Shown one piece after another: positions 17,838 to 26,845 of a stretch of DNA of 53,821 nt. The notes under the pieces are model-generated. The model saw only the letters and a list, made by a program, of their open reading frames with translations, had not been told where the DNA came from and searched no databases. The position numbers and the translations under genes are program-made. Numbering within the stretch: position 1 is the stretch's first letter; each line of letters opens with the position of its first letter. Source of the stretch: CANLBN01 sp034111645 (GTDB lineage: Bacteria > Pseudomonadota > Gammaproteobacteria > Pseudomonadales > Cellvibrionaceae); assembly GCA_034111645.1 (NCBI GenBank), contig JAWUWW010000056.1, forward strand, positions 1 to 53,821, given 5' to 3'.

Positions 17838-18935
17838 TTAAATAAAAGGATATTTAACGATGCGTGCATCGATTTGGTTTTGTCTTATTTGAACTTGAAC
17901 TAATGCGCCAATATTTAAATCTTGGTCAAATTTAACGCGGGCAATAGCAATAGATTTTTGTAAGGTTGGTGAAAAAGTACCGCTAGTTATCTCACCTATA
18001 ATATTGCCTTTATCAAGCACAGATTGGTGACCACGAAGCACACCTTTACCTTCGAGTATTAGACCAACTGTTTTATATCTTGGATGCGATTTTAATGAAC
18101 CACTACCAATAAAACTTCGAGTATCTTTGTTTTTGTCATTTAAGGCTACAGACCAAGACAAACCCGATTCAATAGGAGTATGTTCTTCATCAAGATCAGA
18201 TCCATACAGCGCCATGCCTGCTTCTAAGCGGAGTGTATCGCGTGCACCCAAACCACAGGGCTGAATATTATTATCTATGCATTGCTGCCAGACACTTGCA
18301 GCCATGGTGGCGGGTAAAATTATTTCTACGCCGTCTTCGCCCGTGTATCCAGTGCGACCAATAAAAATATCATCTGCAATATTTTGAGTAAAAGCACCTT
18401 GAAAACGCTTTAAGGTTTTAGTGGTGTTGGCGATGTCTTCATTAAAAGCAGATTGGATTATTTCAAGTGCTTTAGGGCCTTGTATGGCGATTAATGCGAG
18501 CTCTGGTTTTTCTGTCACTGTTACATCAGTAAATTTTGCAGCTTGTTGATGAAGCCAAGCCATATCTTTTTTATTGGTTGCGGCATTAGTTACCATCCGA
18601 CAACGATCATCTGTTAAATAATAGACGATAAGATCGTCAATCACGCCACCACTTTCATTTAACATGCAGCTATAGAGCGCCTTACCTGCGAGCGATGTAA
18701 CCTTATGAATGTCATTAGCGAGTAGCGTTGATAAAAACGGAAGCGTATCGCTGCCAGTAATATCAGAGACCGTCATATGAGAAACATCAAAAACCCCGGC
18801 ATTATTTCGAACTGCTAAATGCTCTTCAACTTGTGATGAATAATTAACTGGAAGTGCCCATCCGCCAAAATCAACAATACGTGCACCGAGTTTTTGATGC
18901 TGTTCGTAAAGCGGCGTTTTTGATAAATCTGACAT
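17838..18935 (-). CDS. gcvT: Aminomethyltransferase, T protein of glycine cleavage
   Basis: It transfers the methylene group from aminomethyl-lipoyl-GcvH to tetrahydrofolate, releasing ammonia. The 365 residues match bacterial GcvT. The family features GGWALPVNYSSQVEEHLAVR, GVFDVSHM, GYTGEDGVEI and GLGARDTLRLEAGMALYG are visible. AAAGGA precedes the ATG at good spacing. No glycine riboswitch-like pattern was found upstream. A LysR gene lies upstream on the same strand and could control the operon. Confidence 0.96.
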   Translation of the reverse strand: MSDLSKTPLYEQHQKLGARIVDFGGWALPVNYSSQVEEHLAVRNNAGVFDVSHMTVSDITGSDTLPFLSTLLANDIHKVTSLAGKALYSCMLNESGGVIDDLIVYYLTDDRCRMVTNAATNKKDMAWLHQQAAKFTDVTVTEKPELALIAIQGPKALEIIQSAFNEDIANTTKTLKRFQGAFTQNIADDIFIGRTGYTGEDGVEIILPATMAASVWQQCIDNNIQPCGLGARDTLRLEAGMALYGSDLDEEHTPIESGLSWSVALNDKNKDTRSFIGSGSLKSHPRYKTVGLILEGKGVLRGHQSVLDKGNIIGEITSGTFSPTLQKSIAIARVKFDQDLNIGALVQVQIRQNQIDARIVKYPFI

Positions 18936-19285
18936 ATGTGAATCCTTTATTAGTCTTTGATTAATACAAGATATTTGTTTTCACTTGAACTTAATAAGAG
19001 CCAGCTTCAAGGATTTTTATTTATCGGTATTTATAAACTAAGCGACGACTTATCCAATCTATTGGCTATGCTTACTTAGTCTTTATCAATCAATAATATT
19101 CGATGAATTATATTAATGGATTGACGTTAATAATTCTGACGAATACCAGGAAATATAGCATTATTCATATTCTATCTCGATATGTAAAATTAATAATATT
19201 AATGATTGGATTGGTATAGCTGATCAAAGGCATGATCGACAAAAGTGTAAAAAGTGATGAGCTTAAAATGGTTCGAGCGTTGAGA
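18936..19285. other. 350-bp gap between the LysR gene and gcvT
   Basis: It must contain the gcvTP promoter, because the LysR gene ends at 19286. The sequence is AT-rich, without a gene remnant, recognisable riboswitch or strong hairpin. Confidence 0.4.
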
Positions 19286-20179
19286 TTATTGGGGTTGCCT
19301 TAGGTGTTGTCGAATAAAGCTGGTCAGTATCTGGCAGGCATCGGTCATTTGATCATCGGATGAAAGCAAAGCTATGCCCATAGTACCAAGCTCTTTGGAG
19401 TTCCTTGGTGGTGGAATTATTGTAAGTGAGTCGGGTACTGCGCTCTCCGCCAATACAGTAACCCCTAAGCCTTCCTCTATCGCTGCTTGCATGCCAGACA
19501 TGTCCATGATTGTGTACACGATTTGCCAAGGAATATTGCTTTCATCCAAGTGCTTGATCGCTCTTTTTCTATATATACAACCTTCAGGAGCGACAATTAA
19601 TCGAATAGGTTCTTCGTTATTTGTAATATATCGAGACGATGATACCCATACAAGTCGATCATCTTTGCTGTAGTGTTTGCGTTGGCTAATGTTGTTGGGT
19701 TTAGGTTTGTCGAAAGGATGATTTGCATCGAGTAAGGATAAAATCAGATCGTATTTTTTAAGCTTTATATCATTGTTTAAATTGCGGCTCAAATCGCACA
19801 TAACTTCTAAAGTGATTTGAGGGTTTTCTCTAACAAAGTTCGCAACAATTTTAGGTAGCAGAGCAATAGCAAACTCACTAGGGATACCAAATCGGACTTT
19901 GCCCACCACCACTTTGCTGCTAAGTTCATTTAATGCATTGTCGTTAAGTTGCAATATCTGGGTAGCGTACTTCATCAAGATTTTACCCGATGAAGTCAGT
20001 TCAAAATTATGCCCTTTGCGGTAAAAAATCGATTGTTCTATCACCGACTCTAATTTTTTTATTTGTAAACTTATGGCGGATTGTGATCGAGCAAGTTGCT
20101 CCCCAGCTTGAGTAAAGCTCCCTAGCTCAGCGATTTTTACAAAAGAGCGCAAGGTTTCGATGGGTATATTTTTATTCAT
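19286..20179 (-). CDS. LysR-family transcriptional regulator
   Basis: The 297 residues have the LTTR layout: an N-terminal winged helix-turn-helix (IETLRSFVKIAELGSFTQAGEQLARSQSAISLQIKKLE, residues about 7-45) followed by a periplasmic-binding-like effector domain. It resembles the subgroup often placed near glycine or amino-acid genes, but the effector cannot be read from sequence. It is on the same strand as gcvTP, 350 nt upstream, and just downstream of the decayed stomatin gene. Confidence 0.88.
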   Translation of the reverse strand: MNKNIPIETLRSFVKIAELGSFTQAGEQLARSQSAISLQIKKLESVIEQSIFYRKGHNFELTSSGKILMKYATQILQLNDNALNELSSKVVVGKVRFGIPSEFAIALLPKIVANFVRENPQITLEVMCDLSRNLNNDIKLKKYDLILSLLDANHPFDKPKPNNISQRKHYSKDDRLVWVSSSRYITNNEEPIRLIVAPEGCIYRKRAIKHLDESNIPWQIVYTIMDMSGMQAAIEEGLGVTVLAESAVPDSLTIIPPPRNSKELGTMGIALLSSDDQMTDACQILTSFIRQHLRQPQ

Positions 20180-20213
20180 AGCGTTCAGATATTTTCAATA
20201 TACTTGTGATCTC

Positions 20214-20465
20214 TTATTTGGTGATTGCCGACTGAGAGGTGATATTTAATGATTGTTCTTTTAGATTTCTATCGGCCACAACAGACTGTATGAAAGGAAT
20301 GATAAAGTTCACCCCAGACGAGAGCGTTTGGCTGTATTTGCCCATGGTGTAGACGACAAATCCACAATTTTGCGGAACAAAGTAAATGGATTTTTTTATG
20401 GTATATAAGCCAATAATTGCCACCTAAACTAAAGGGCTAGTGACAAAGTTAAGTATGATTTCCAT
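20214..20465 (-). pseudogene. Truncated stomatin/SPFH (band 7, QmcA-like) gene remnant
   Basis: From ATG at 20465 the frame reads MEIILNFVTSPLV, meets an in-frame TAG, and continues into IGLYTIKK and then FVPQNCGFVVYTMGKYSQTL. This matches the N-terminal membrane segment and first SPFH motif of QmcA-type proteins (VPQGYxWxVERFGRYxxTL). It goes on through SGVNFIIPFIQ, LKEQSLNI and SQSAITK and then stops. A full protein would have about 200 more residues. There is therefore one internal nonsense codon and loss of the 3' two-thirds. An open frame from GTG at 20423 exists but is unlikely to give a functional product. Confidence 0.75.
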
Positions 20466-20535
20466 GGTGCAGAGCCTTTATGTAAAGTCTAAAAAGTTAT
20501 ATTTATCATATCAAGATATTTGTTAATTTATATTG

Positions 20536-21033
20536 TTAATCGATCTCTGTCGGTTCAGGGATGACAATCATTTCACTATCTTTAACTTCTTCCATCACCA
20601 TATATGAGCGCGATGAATTAACATGGGGAAGTTCAAGCAAGGTCTCGCCTAGTAACTTACGGTAAGCCTGCATATCTTTGACCCTTGCTTTAAGCAGATA
20701 GTCATAATCTCCTGATACTAAGTGGCATTCCATAATCTCGGGTAGTTTTCGGACAGCAATGCGAAAATTACTAAATACATTGCGCGATGTTCGATCAAGT
20801 CGAAGTTCTACATAAGCGAGTAGTTTTGCATCGACAAAATTAGGGTTAATTTTAATTGTGTAATGTTCGATGCAACCTATTTTTTCAAGTCGTTTAGTTC
20901 TATTGAGGCAGGGTGTGGAACTTAGGCCAACTTTTTTGGACAATTCTACATTTGAAATACGACTATTGATCTGCAGCTCGCGAAGTATTTTTCGATCAAT
21001 TTTATCTAAAGGATTGTTGTTTTTATCAGTCAT
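20536..21033 (-). CDS. Lrp/AsnC-family transcriptional regulator
   Basis: The 165 residues match E. coli Lrp in length and order. The helix-turn-helix LDKIDRKILRELQINSRISNVELSKKVGLSSTPCLNRTKRLEKIG is at residues about 9-53, followed by the RAM effector domain with DYDYLLKARVKDMQAYRKLLGE. It is close to Lrp itself. It is divergently transcribed from ald across 199 bp, the classic arrangement for a regulator of alanine dehydrogenase, so control of ald is likely. Whether it is the global Lrp or a local alanine sensor cannot be decided here. Confidence 0.9.
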   Translation of the reverse strand: MTDKNNNPLDKIDRKILRELQINSRISNVELSKKVGLSSTPCLNRTKRLEKIGCIEHYTIKINPNFVDAKLLAYVELRLDRTSRNVFSNFRIAVRKLPEIMECHLVSGDYDYLLKARVKDMQAYRKLLGETLLELPHVNSSRSYMVMEEVKDSEMIVIPEPTEID

Positions 21034-21232
21034 GCCAAACTCAATTTACTAATATTTTTTATATTGTAGACGATTATGCTTTATTTACTATGAATTAAAG
21101 TCTAAATCACTAAAAATGGATAAATAAAAGATAAGTCAGCTCTCAGTGATCTTTATAATGTTATGGCTATTGTGAATAACAGTTATTGATGTAGTTAACG
21201 TCGCTAACGCTAAATTATTAAGGAGAATACAA
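21034..21232. promoter_or_regulatory. Lrp-ald divergent control region
   Basis: 199 bp of AT-rich DNA between the divergent regulator gene and ald. Lrp-type proteins bind degenerate AT-rich sites in such spacers. AAGGAG at 21220-21225 is the ald ribosome site. No single operator can be named with confidence. Confidence 0.4.
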
Positions 21233-22348
21233 ATGAAAATTGGTGCACCTAAAGAGATTAAAAACCACGAATATCGCGTAGGTATGGTACCTGCTTCCGT
21301 TAAAGAGTTGACTCGTCGCAATCATCAAGTGCTTGTGCAAGAGGGTGCTGGGGTTGGTATTGGTTTTAGTGATGATGACTATATTGCCGTGGGTGCAACT
21401 ATTACTGCAACAGCTGACCAAGTATTTGCCGAGGCAGATATGATTGTTAAGGTAAAAGAGCCGCTAGCTGAAGAGCGAGCAAAGTTACGTTCTGGACAAG
21501 TTTTATTTACCTACCTTCACTTGGCACCAGATCCAGAACAAACAAAAGATCTTTTAAATAGTGACGCGATTTGTATTGCCTATGAGACAGTAACCTCTGA
21601 TTCTGGAATGTTACCTCTGTTAGCTCCAATGTCAGAAGTGGCCGGCAGAATGTCAGTTCAGGCAGGGGCTCATTCGCTTGAGAAAGCACAGGGCGGACGC
21701 GGTGTTTTATTGGCGGGCGTGCCCGGTGTAGCGCCTGCAAAAGTTGCTATTATCGGCGGCGGTGTTGTGGGCAGTAACGCAGCGCAAATGGCTATTGGTA
21801 TGGGTGCACAGGTGACTATTTTAGATAATAATATTAATTCACTGCGCCGCTTAGATGCACAATTTGGAGCCTCAGCTCAAATGGTTTTCTCCACCAGTGA
21901 AGCTTTAAAAGAATATGTTCAAGCTGCAGATTTAGTGATCGGTGCGGTATTGGTGCCAGGAGCTGCTGCGCCTAAGCTGGTTACCAAAGAAATGATCGCA
22001 AATATGAAGCCAGGTTCCGTTGTTGTTGATGTTGCCATTGATCAAGGTGGCTGCTTTGAGACCTCAAAAGCAACTACTCACCAAAACCCTACTTATATGG
22101 TGGGGGATGTGGTTCACTACTGTGTGGCTAATATGCCAGGCGGGGTCGCACGAACATCTTCATTTGCACTTAATAATGCTACTTTACCTTATATAATTGC
22201 ATTGGCAGAAAAAGGTTGGAAGCAAGCTTGTGCTGATGATGTGCATCTATTGAATGGCTTGAATATTTACCGTGGTCAAGTCACTAATGAGCCTGTTGCT
22301 AAAAACTTAGGTTATGAATTTGTTAACCCAGCATCACTAGTTACATAA
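21233..22348 (+). CDS. ald: Alanine dehydrogenase
   Basis: This cytoplasmic NAD-dependent enzyme interconverts L-alanine with pyruvate and ammonia. The 371 residues begin MKIGAPKEIKNHEYRVGMVP, the family opening with the pyruvate-binding Arg. The catalytic Lys is in DMIVKVKEPL, the active His in FTYLHLAPD, and the NAD motif VAIIGGGVVGSNAAQMA. The ATG has AAGGAG upstream. sdaA follows 39 nt downstream on the same strand, so alanine and serine breakdown to pyruvate are probably co-transcribed, under the neighbouring Lrp-type regulator. Confidence 0.96.
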   Translation: MKIGAPKEIKNHEYRVGMVPASVKELTRRNHQVLVQEGAGVGIGFSDDDYIAVGATITATADQVFAEADMIVKVKEPLAEERAKLRSGQVLFTYLHLAPDPEQTKDLLNSDAICIAYETVTSDSGMLPLLAPMSEVAGRMSVQAGAHSLEKAQGGRGVLLAGVPGVAPAKVAIIGGGVVGSNAAQMAIGMGAQVTILDNNINSLRRLDAQFGASAQMVFSTSEALKEYVQAADLVIGAVLVPGAAAPKLVTKEMIANMKPGSVVVDVAIDQGGCFETSKATTHQNPTYMVGDVVHYCVANMPGGVARTSSFALNNATLPYIIALAEKGWKQACADDVHLLNGLNIYRGQVTNEPVAKNLGYEFVNPASLVT

Positions 22349-22387
22349 CTCTAAAATATACATAATGTTAAAAAAGGGTGCGCGTCA

Positions 22388-23794
22388 ATGACAATAAGTG
22401 TTTTTGATCTTTTTAAGATTGGTATTGGCCCATCAAGTTCGCATACCGTGGGACCGATGGTTGCGGCGGCTAAGTTTGCCGAGGGCCTCGCAGCTCGTCA
22501 TATCTTAAATAATGTGGTCAAGATAAAAGCCGAAATGTTCGGTTCTCTTGGGCTTACAGGTAATGGGCACGGAACGCCTAAAGCCTTAGTCTTGGGTTTG
22601 ATGGGCGAGCGACCAAAGTCAGTTGATGTTGATAAGATCGATGCAATTATTGATGATGTAAAAGCAAATGATCATCTTTATTTATTAGGTGATCAGGGCA
22701 AAATAATATCCTTTTGTTTTGAAAAAGATATTGTTCTTCATCGCCGCAAGACTTTGCCCTTTCATGCAAATGGTATGCGCTTTAGTGCCTATGATGAGAA
22801 TGATAAAGCGCTAGATGTCAGAGAATATTATTCCGTCGGTGGAGGATTTATTCTCGATGAATCAGAGGCCAAAGGTGGTGTCATTCTTGAAGATGACAGA
22901 GTCGAACCCTATGCCTTTAACTCTGGCGCAAATTTGTTAGCTTTATGCGAACAGCATAATTTAAGTATTGCTGATCTGATGATGGAAAATGAGTTGGTCG
23001 TTGATAGTCGAGAAAATATTAACGCGAAGCTCGATGAGCTTTGGGATGTGATGAAAGCTTGTGTCAATAGAGGTAACACGGCAGAGGGTATTTTGCCTGG
23101 AGGTTTAAAAGTTAAGCGCCGTGCGCAAGCTTTATATAAAAAATTAAAAGCGCGTGATAATAATGCCGATGATCCACTGGTAGTGCTCGATTGGGTCACA
23201 TTATATGCGCTTGCCGTCAACGAAGAAAATGCGGCAGGCGGGCGCGTAGTAACAGCGCCACCTAATGGTGCAGCAGGTATTATTCCAGCAGTATTACACT
23301 ACTATATGAATTTTATAGAGGGAGCTAACCAAGCCGGAGTAAGAAATTTTTTATTGACCGCGGCCGCAATCGGCATGCTTTATAAAAAGAATGCCTCAAT
23401 TAGTGGTGCTGAGGTTGGTTGTCAAGGAGAGGTTGGCTCTGCCTGTTCTATGGCCGCTGCGGGTTTAACTGCTGTTATGGGTGGCAGCTGCAATCAAGTT
23501 GAAAATGCAGCAGAGATTGCCATGGAACATCATCTTGGCTTAACTTGCGATCCAATAGGAGGTCTTGTTCAAGTCCCCTGTATTGAGCGAAATGCAGTTG
23601 CCTCAGTTAAAGCTATCCATGCAACGCGCATGGCTTTAAATAACGATGAGTCATTCCATATTGTTTCACTTGATAAAGTTATCCAAACAATGAAGGCGAC
23701 AGGTCGCGATATGATGACAAAATATAAAGAGACATCACGAGGTGGCCTTGCCGTAAATGTGATTGAAGTCCCCATCAATATAATCGAGTGTTAA
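22388..23794 (+). CDS. sdaA: L-serine ammonia-lyase (iron-sulfur type)
   Basis: It deaminates L-serine to pyruvate and ammonia using a [4Fe-4S] cluster. The 468 residues are the single-chain beta-alpha fused form. The opening SVFDLFKIGIGPSSSHTVGPM is diagnostic. Cluster-ligating cysteines are found in GCQGEVGSACSMAAAG and LTCDPIGGLVQVPCIERN. Together with ald and the glycine-cleavage genes, this neighbourhood handles alanine, serine and glycine. The gene starts at ATG 22388, after GGGTGCG, a weak ribosome site, consistent with coupling to ald. Confidence 0.96.
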   Translation: MTISVFDLFKIGIGPSSSHTVGPMVAAAKFAEGLAARHILNNVVKIKAEMFGSLGLTGNGHGTPKALVLGLMGERPKSVDVDKIDAIIDDVKANDHLYLLGDQGKIISFCFEKDIVLHRRKTLPFHANGMRFSAYDENDKALDVREYYSVGGGFILDESEAKGGVILEDDRVEPYAFNSGANLLALCEQHNLSIADLMMENELVVDSRENINAKLDELWDVMKACVNRGNTAEGILPGGLKVKRRAQALYKKLKARDNNADDPLVVLDWVTLYALAVNEENAAGGRVVTAPPNGAAGIIPAVLHYYMNFIEGANQAGVRNFLLTAAAIGMLYKKNASISGAEVGCQGEVGSACSMAAAGLTAVMGGSCNQVENAAEIAMEHHLGLTCDPIGGLVQVPCIERNAVASVKAIHATRMALNNDESFHIVSLDKVIQTMKATGRDMMTKYKETSRGGLAVNVIEVPINIIEC

Positions 23795-23892
23795 AATACA
23801 AATAGTCATTTCTGTTAATTAATTGAATTTTCACTTATAAAATATTTCTATGGTAAAATTCTTTCCCCTTTTATTGTTAGGTACGCATTTTC

Positions 23893-25596
23893 GTGTCTCG
23901 GTTTATACTAACTTTTCTAATCTTTAATCTATTCTCCTTTGTCGGTGCTCCATCGATTTTTGCGCAGACAAATGCTCAAGACATCCCACAAATAAACACG
24001 TCAGACAGTGTGGATGATGGAGAAACTATAGGGTTAAGCTTCGAAGATGAACTGTCTAGGTTCTATGAAATATTAAAAGAAAAAGAAAAACAAAAGCTAC
24101 AGCTGGTTAAGCGTTTAAGAGTTGAGACTTACTTACTTACCAAGCAGCAATTAACACAAGAGCTAGCATCAGTTGACGATGTTATTGTTGGTGTTAGAAA
24201 TGAAATAGTAAACGTATCTACCGATGGCATGGTGTTATTTGCTAAACCACCGGTTGATAAAAAAGCGTTTAACTGGAAGCAAGACTTAGAATTAATTTTT
24301 GAACCATTGCTTGTGCAGCTAAGAGGACTTGGCGAACAGCCACGATTAATAGCAAAGCTAGAAAAGGATATAGTTTATTGGGAGACAAGAGAAAAAGAAT
24401 TAACGCGCGCAGTTGTTAATTTAAATCAAAATTTGAACAAATTAACTAAATCAGACTTGCGTAAAGAGGTCAACGAATTGCTTGAGTCTGCGACCTCTAG
24501 AAAAAATACGGCACAACAAAAGCTGTCGTTATTAAATAAAGACTTAAAAGATCTAAGAGAGTCACAGGAAACAGTTTGGACCTCTCTCAAGGATATTTTT
24601 AAGAGCGTTATTGTTGGTATATTGTTACATTTTATGGCGGCTGTTGCCGCTGCTATTTTTGTTTATCAATGTGTGCGCATACTTTCATTAATACCGATCA
24701 AACTGATTCGTAGAAAAAAATCACATTCAAAACTTTTTGCTGAACGTGCCATTGTTTTTGGACGGATATTGATTGGCGTTGTGTTTATGATGCTTACATA
24801 TTTTGTAGTGCTTTATAGTTTAAATGAATGGTTATTGATGGTGCTCTCACTGCTTATCATTGCAGGGATAATCCTCGCTTTAAAAAATACAGTTCCTACT
24901 TATATTCTCGAGATAAAAGCACTGCTTAATATGGGTTCAATTCGTCAAGGAGAACGATTAATTTATATTGGCTTGCCATGGCGTATTAGTAAACTAAACG
25001 TGCATACTCATTTAATTAATTCTGCTTTGGGTGGTAGCCTGCGTGTGCCTTTAGGTGAAATTATTAATCTAAGCTCTAGAGATTCTCATGCTAATGAACC
25101 ATGGTTTCCGACCAACGTAGGTGACATTGTATTACTAGACGATGGCGTGTTTGGTAAGGTGGCACTACAAACTTTAGATATTGTTGAGATTGATTTCGGA
25201 GGTTCTATCTTTGCCTATAGTACTCTCGATTTTTTAACAAAGCGACCGCAAAATTTATCAAAAGATAGCTTTTCTATTTTTGAGATATTTGGATTTGATT
25301 ATCAGCACCAATCTATTGCAACAAATCAAATGTTAAAAATTTATAAAGATGAATTGATAATGGCAATGAAGCAATCAAATTATAATGATTTTAATACCTT
25401 TTTGACGGTAGAGTTTAGTAATGCTTCAGCATCGTCACTAGACTTCAGAATAATTGCAAGTTTTAAGGGTGAAATTGCTTCTGATTTTTATCGATTAAAG
25501 CGATTTATTCAAGAGTCATCCGTGAATATTGCCAATAAGCATGGCTGGATAATTCCTTTTCAACAAATTACAGTGCATCACTTACCTGAAAATTAA
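23893..25596 (+). CDS. MscS-family mechanosensitive ion channel-like protein
   Basis: The 567 residues start with a signal peptide (to about residue 25, ending IFAQ), then a predominantly coiled-coil periplasmic region (about 50-220). Hydrophobic helices follow at about 228-260 and 283-335. The end is a beta-domain region with SLRVPLGEIINLSS and WFPTNVGDIVLLDDGVFGKVALQTLDIVEI, the MscS beta-domain pattern. The C-terminal half is divergent from E. coli MscS, so channel activity is inferred. The start is GTG at 23893. It is co-directional with the cyclophilin gene 51 nt downstream. Confidence 0.7.
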   Translation: MSRFILTFLIFNLFSFVGAPSIFAQTNAQDIPQINTSDSVDDGETIGLSFEDELSRFYEILKEKEKQKLQLVKRLRVETYLLTKQQLTQELASVDDVIVGVRNEIVNVSTDGMVLFAKPPVDKKAFNWKQDLELIFEPLLVQLRGLGEQPRLIAKLEKDIVYWETREKELTRAVVNLNQNLNKLTKSDLRKEVNELLESATSRKNTAQQKLSLLNKDLKDLRESQETVWTSLKDIFKSVIVGILLHFMAAVAAAIFVYQCVRILSLIPIKLIRRKKSHSKLFAERAIVFGRILIGVVFMMLTYFVVLYSLNEWLLMVLSLLIIAGIILALKNTVPTYILEIKALLNMGSIRQGERLIYIGLPWRISKLNVHTHLINSALGGSLRVPLGEIINLSSRDSHANEPWFPTNVGDIVLLDDGVFGKVALQTLDIVEIDFGGSIFAYSTLDFLTKRPQNLSKDSFSIFEIFGFDYQHQSIATNQMLKIYKDELIMAMKQSNYNDFNTFLTVEFSNASASSLDFRIIASFKGEIASDFYRLKRFIQESSVNIANKHGWIIPFQQITVHHLPEN

Positions 25597-25647
25597 TTTA
25601 TAATGCCCTTAAATTTACTGAATAATTACTAGGAGAAATAATTAAAA

Positions 25648-26148
25648 ATGAGAATTATAATTGCTGTTTTTATATGGGGCTTAGTGGCTACTAGTCCCGC
25701 ATTTGCAGAAAAGCTACTTTTGGAGTTGAAATATGGCATCGTTGAGATTGAGCTATTGCCAGAAAAGGCCCCCAAGCATGTTGCACGAATAAAAGAATTA
25801 GCTGAAGCAGGTTTTTATGATGGCATTATATTTCACCGTGTTATAGACGGCTTTATGGCTCAGACAGGTGATCCAACAGGTACCGGTAGAAGTGGTTCAG
25901 GTAAAAAAATAAAAGCCGAGTTTAATGATGAAGCGCATGCTCGCGGCGCAGTTTCTATGGCGCGCTCTAGCAACCCTGACTCAGCAGATAGCCAATTTTT
26001 TATTGTGTTGAAAGACTCTTTGTTTTTAGATCGACAATATACGGTATGGGGTCGTGTTGTTAAGGGTATGGAGTTTGTGGATCAAATAATAAAAGGTGAG
26101 CCGCCAAGAAATCCAGATGTGATTATCTCTATGCGTTTAGAAAAATAA
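25648..26148 (+). CDS. Periplasmic cyclophilin-type peptidyl-prolyl isomerase
   Basis: A 166-residue cyclophilin with an N-terminal signal peptide (cleavage near FAEK, about residue 20). The catalytic and binding residues are in FHRVIDGFMAQTGDPTGTGRSG (Arg and Phe-Met-Gln core) and in MARSSNPDSADSQFFI. It is close to E. coli PpiA/PpiB types, and the signal peptide places it in the periplasm, where it assists folding of envelope proteins. Start at ATG 25648 with AGGAG upstream. Confidence 0.93.
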   Translation: MRIIIAVFIWGLVATSPAFAEKLLLELKYGIVEIELLPEKAPKHVARIKELAEAGFYDGIIFHRVIDGFMAQTGDPTGTGRSGSGKKIKAEFNDEAHARGAVSMARSSNPDSADSQFFIVLKDSLFLDRQYTVWGRVVKGMEFVDQIIKGEPPRNPDVIISMRLEK

Positions 26149-26167
26149 AATTTCATTTTAGACGGTT

Positions 26168-26497
26168 TTATTGATAAACAATATTTTTTTGATGGGGTAC
26201 TAGTCACGCTAATACCCTTTTCATTTGACGATGAGATAGGCCAGACTTTTTCATTGCACTAATTAGTAAGTCAACAGTCCCGTTAAAATCACCCTCAGTG
26301 ATATTCATACAACGATGGACTTATCGCATATTGTCACCGGTATTTTCACAAGGCCCATCAGTTAATGAGCATAAGTGACTGGCAAAGCTTTTATAAAATC
26401 TATCGATGTTTGATTTTTCAAAGTATTTAATAATGATTTTATCATTACCAATTTAATCAACTGTTTTTTCACCACAAATATTTTCATAAAGTGTCAT
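26168..26497 (-). pseudogene. Decayed group I truncated haemoglobin (GlbN-like) gene
   Basis: From ATG at 26497 one minus frame runs to TAA at 26168 but contains three internal stops. It reads MTLYENICGEKTVD, stop, then YFEKSNIDRFYKSFASHLC, SLTDGPCENTGDNMR, stop, VHRCMNITEGDFNGTVDLL, then ISAMKKSGLSHRQMKRVLA, stop. The order matches truncated haemoglobins: TLYExxGG opening, the GGP-x-YTGxxM motif, HxxxxITxxDF, and a C-terminal helix ending LAxLxP. The B-E helix region appears shortened, so a deletion is likely as well. The family binds O2 or NO. Confidence 0.72.
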
Positions 26498-26759
26498 TGA
26501 TTTATGGGCGCAGCCCAATAAAAAAGCACAAGAAAAAAATGATTACTTGAATCCAAGTGTCACTTATTGGTGGTCAATTATATTAAACCAAGTCTATAAA
26601 CAAAATTTATTTTTATTGTGCGCATATTAATTTACTAAAAAAGGATAAGTAGGAGCGACAATCTTTAATATGTTTATTGATCAAACAATCATCATTACTA
26701 AATATAAGTGATAGTCGGTAATTTTGGTTGCATATATTGAAAAAATATTTGGATAAAAA

Positions 26760-26794
26760 TTGATTAGAAGAGCAAAAATTAGCCCTCTAATCAA
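26760..26794 (-). terminator. Terminator of the chemoreceptor gene
   Basis: TTGATTAGA (26760-26768) pairs perfectly with TCTAATCAA (26786-26794), with extra GC pairing inside. On the minus strand it is followed by TTTTTATCC. It lies about 50 nt beyond the stop of the methyl-accepting protein gene. Confidence 0.7.
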
Positions 26795-26845
26795 CAAGAA
26801 ATATTGCAGCTATATTATTTACTGCAATTATTTAAATTAAATTTT

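Noticed and set aside
18936..19285. Glycine riboswitch upstream of gcvT
   Set aside because: No GGAGAG/GAAGGG-type conserved core or paired aptamer could be found on the minus strand.
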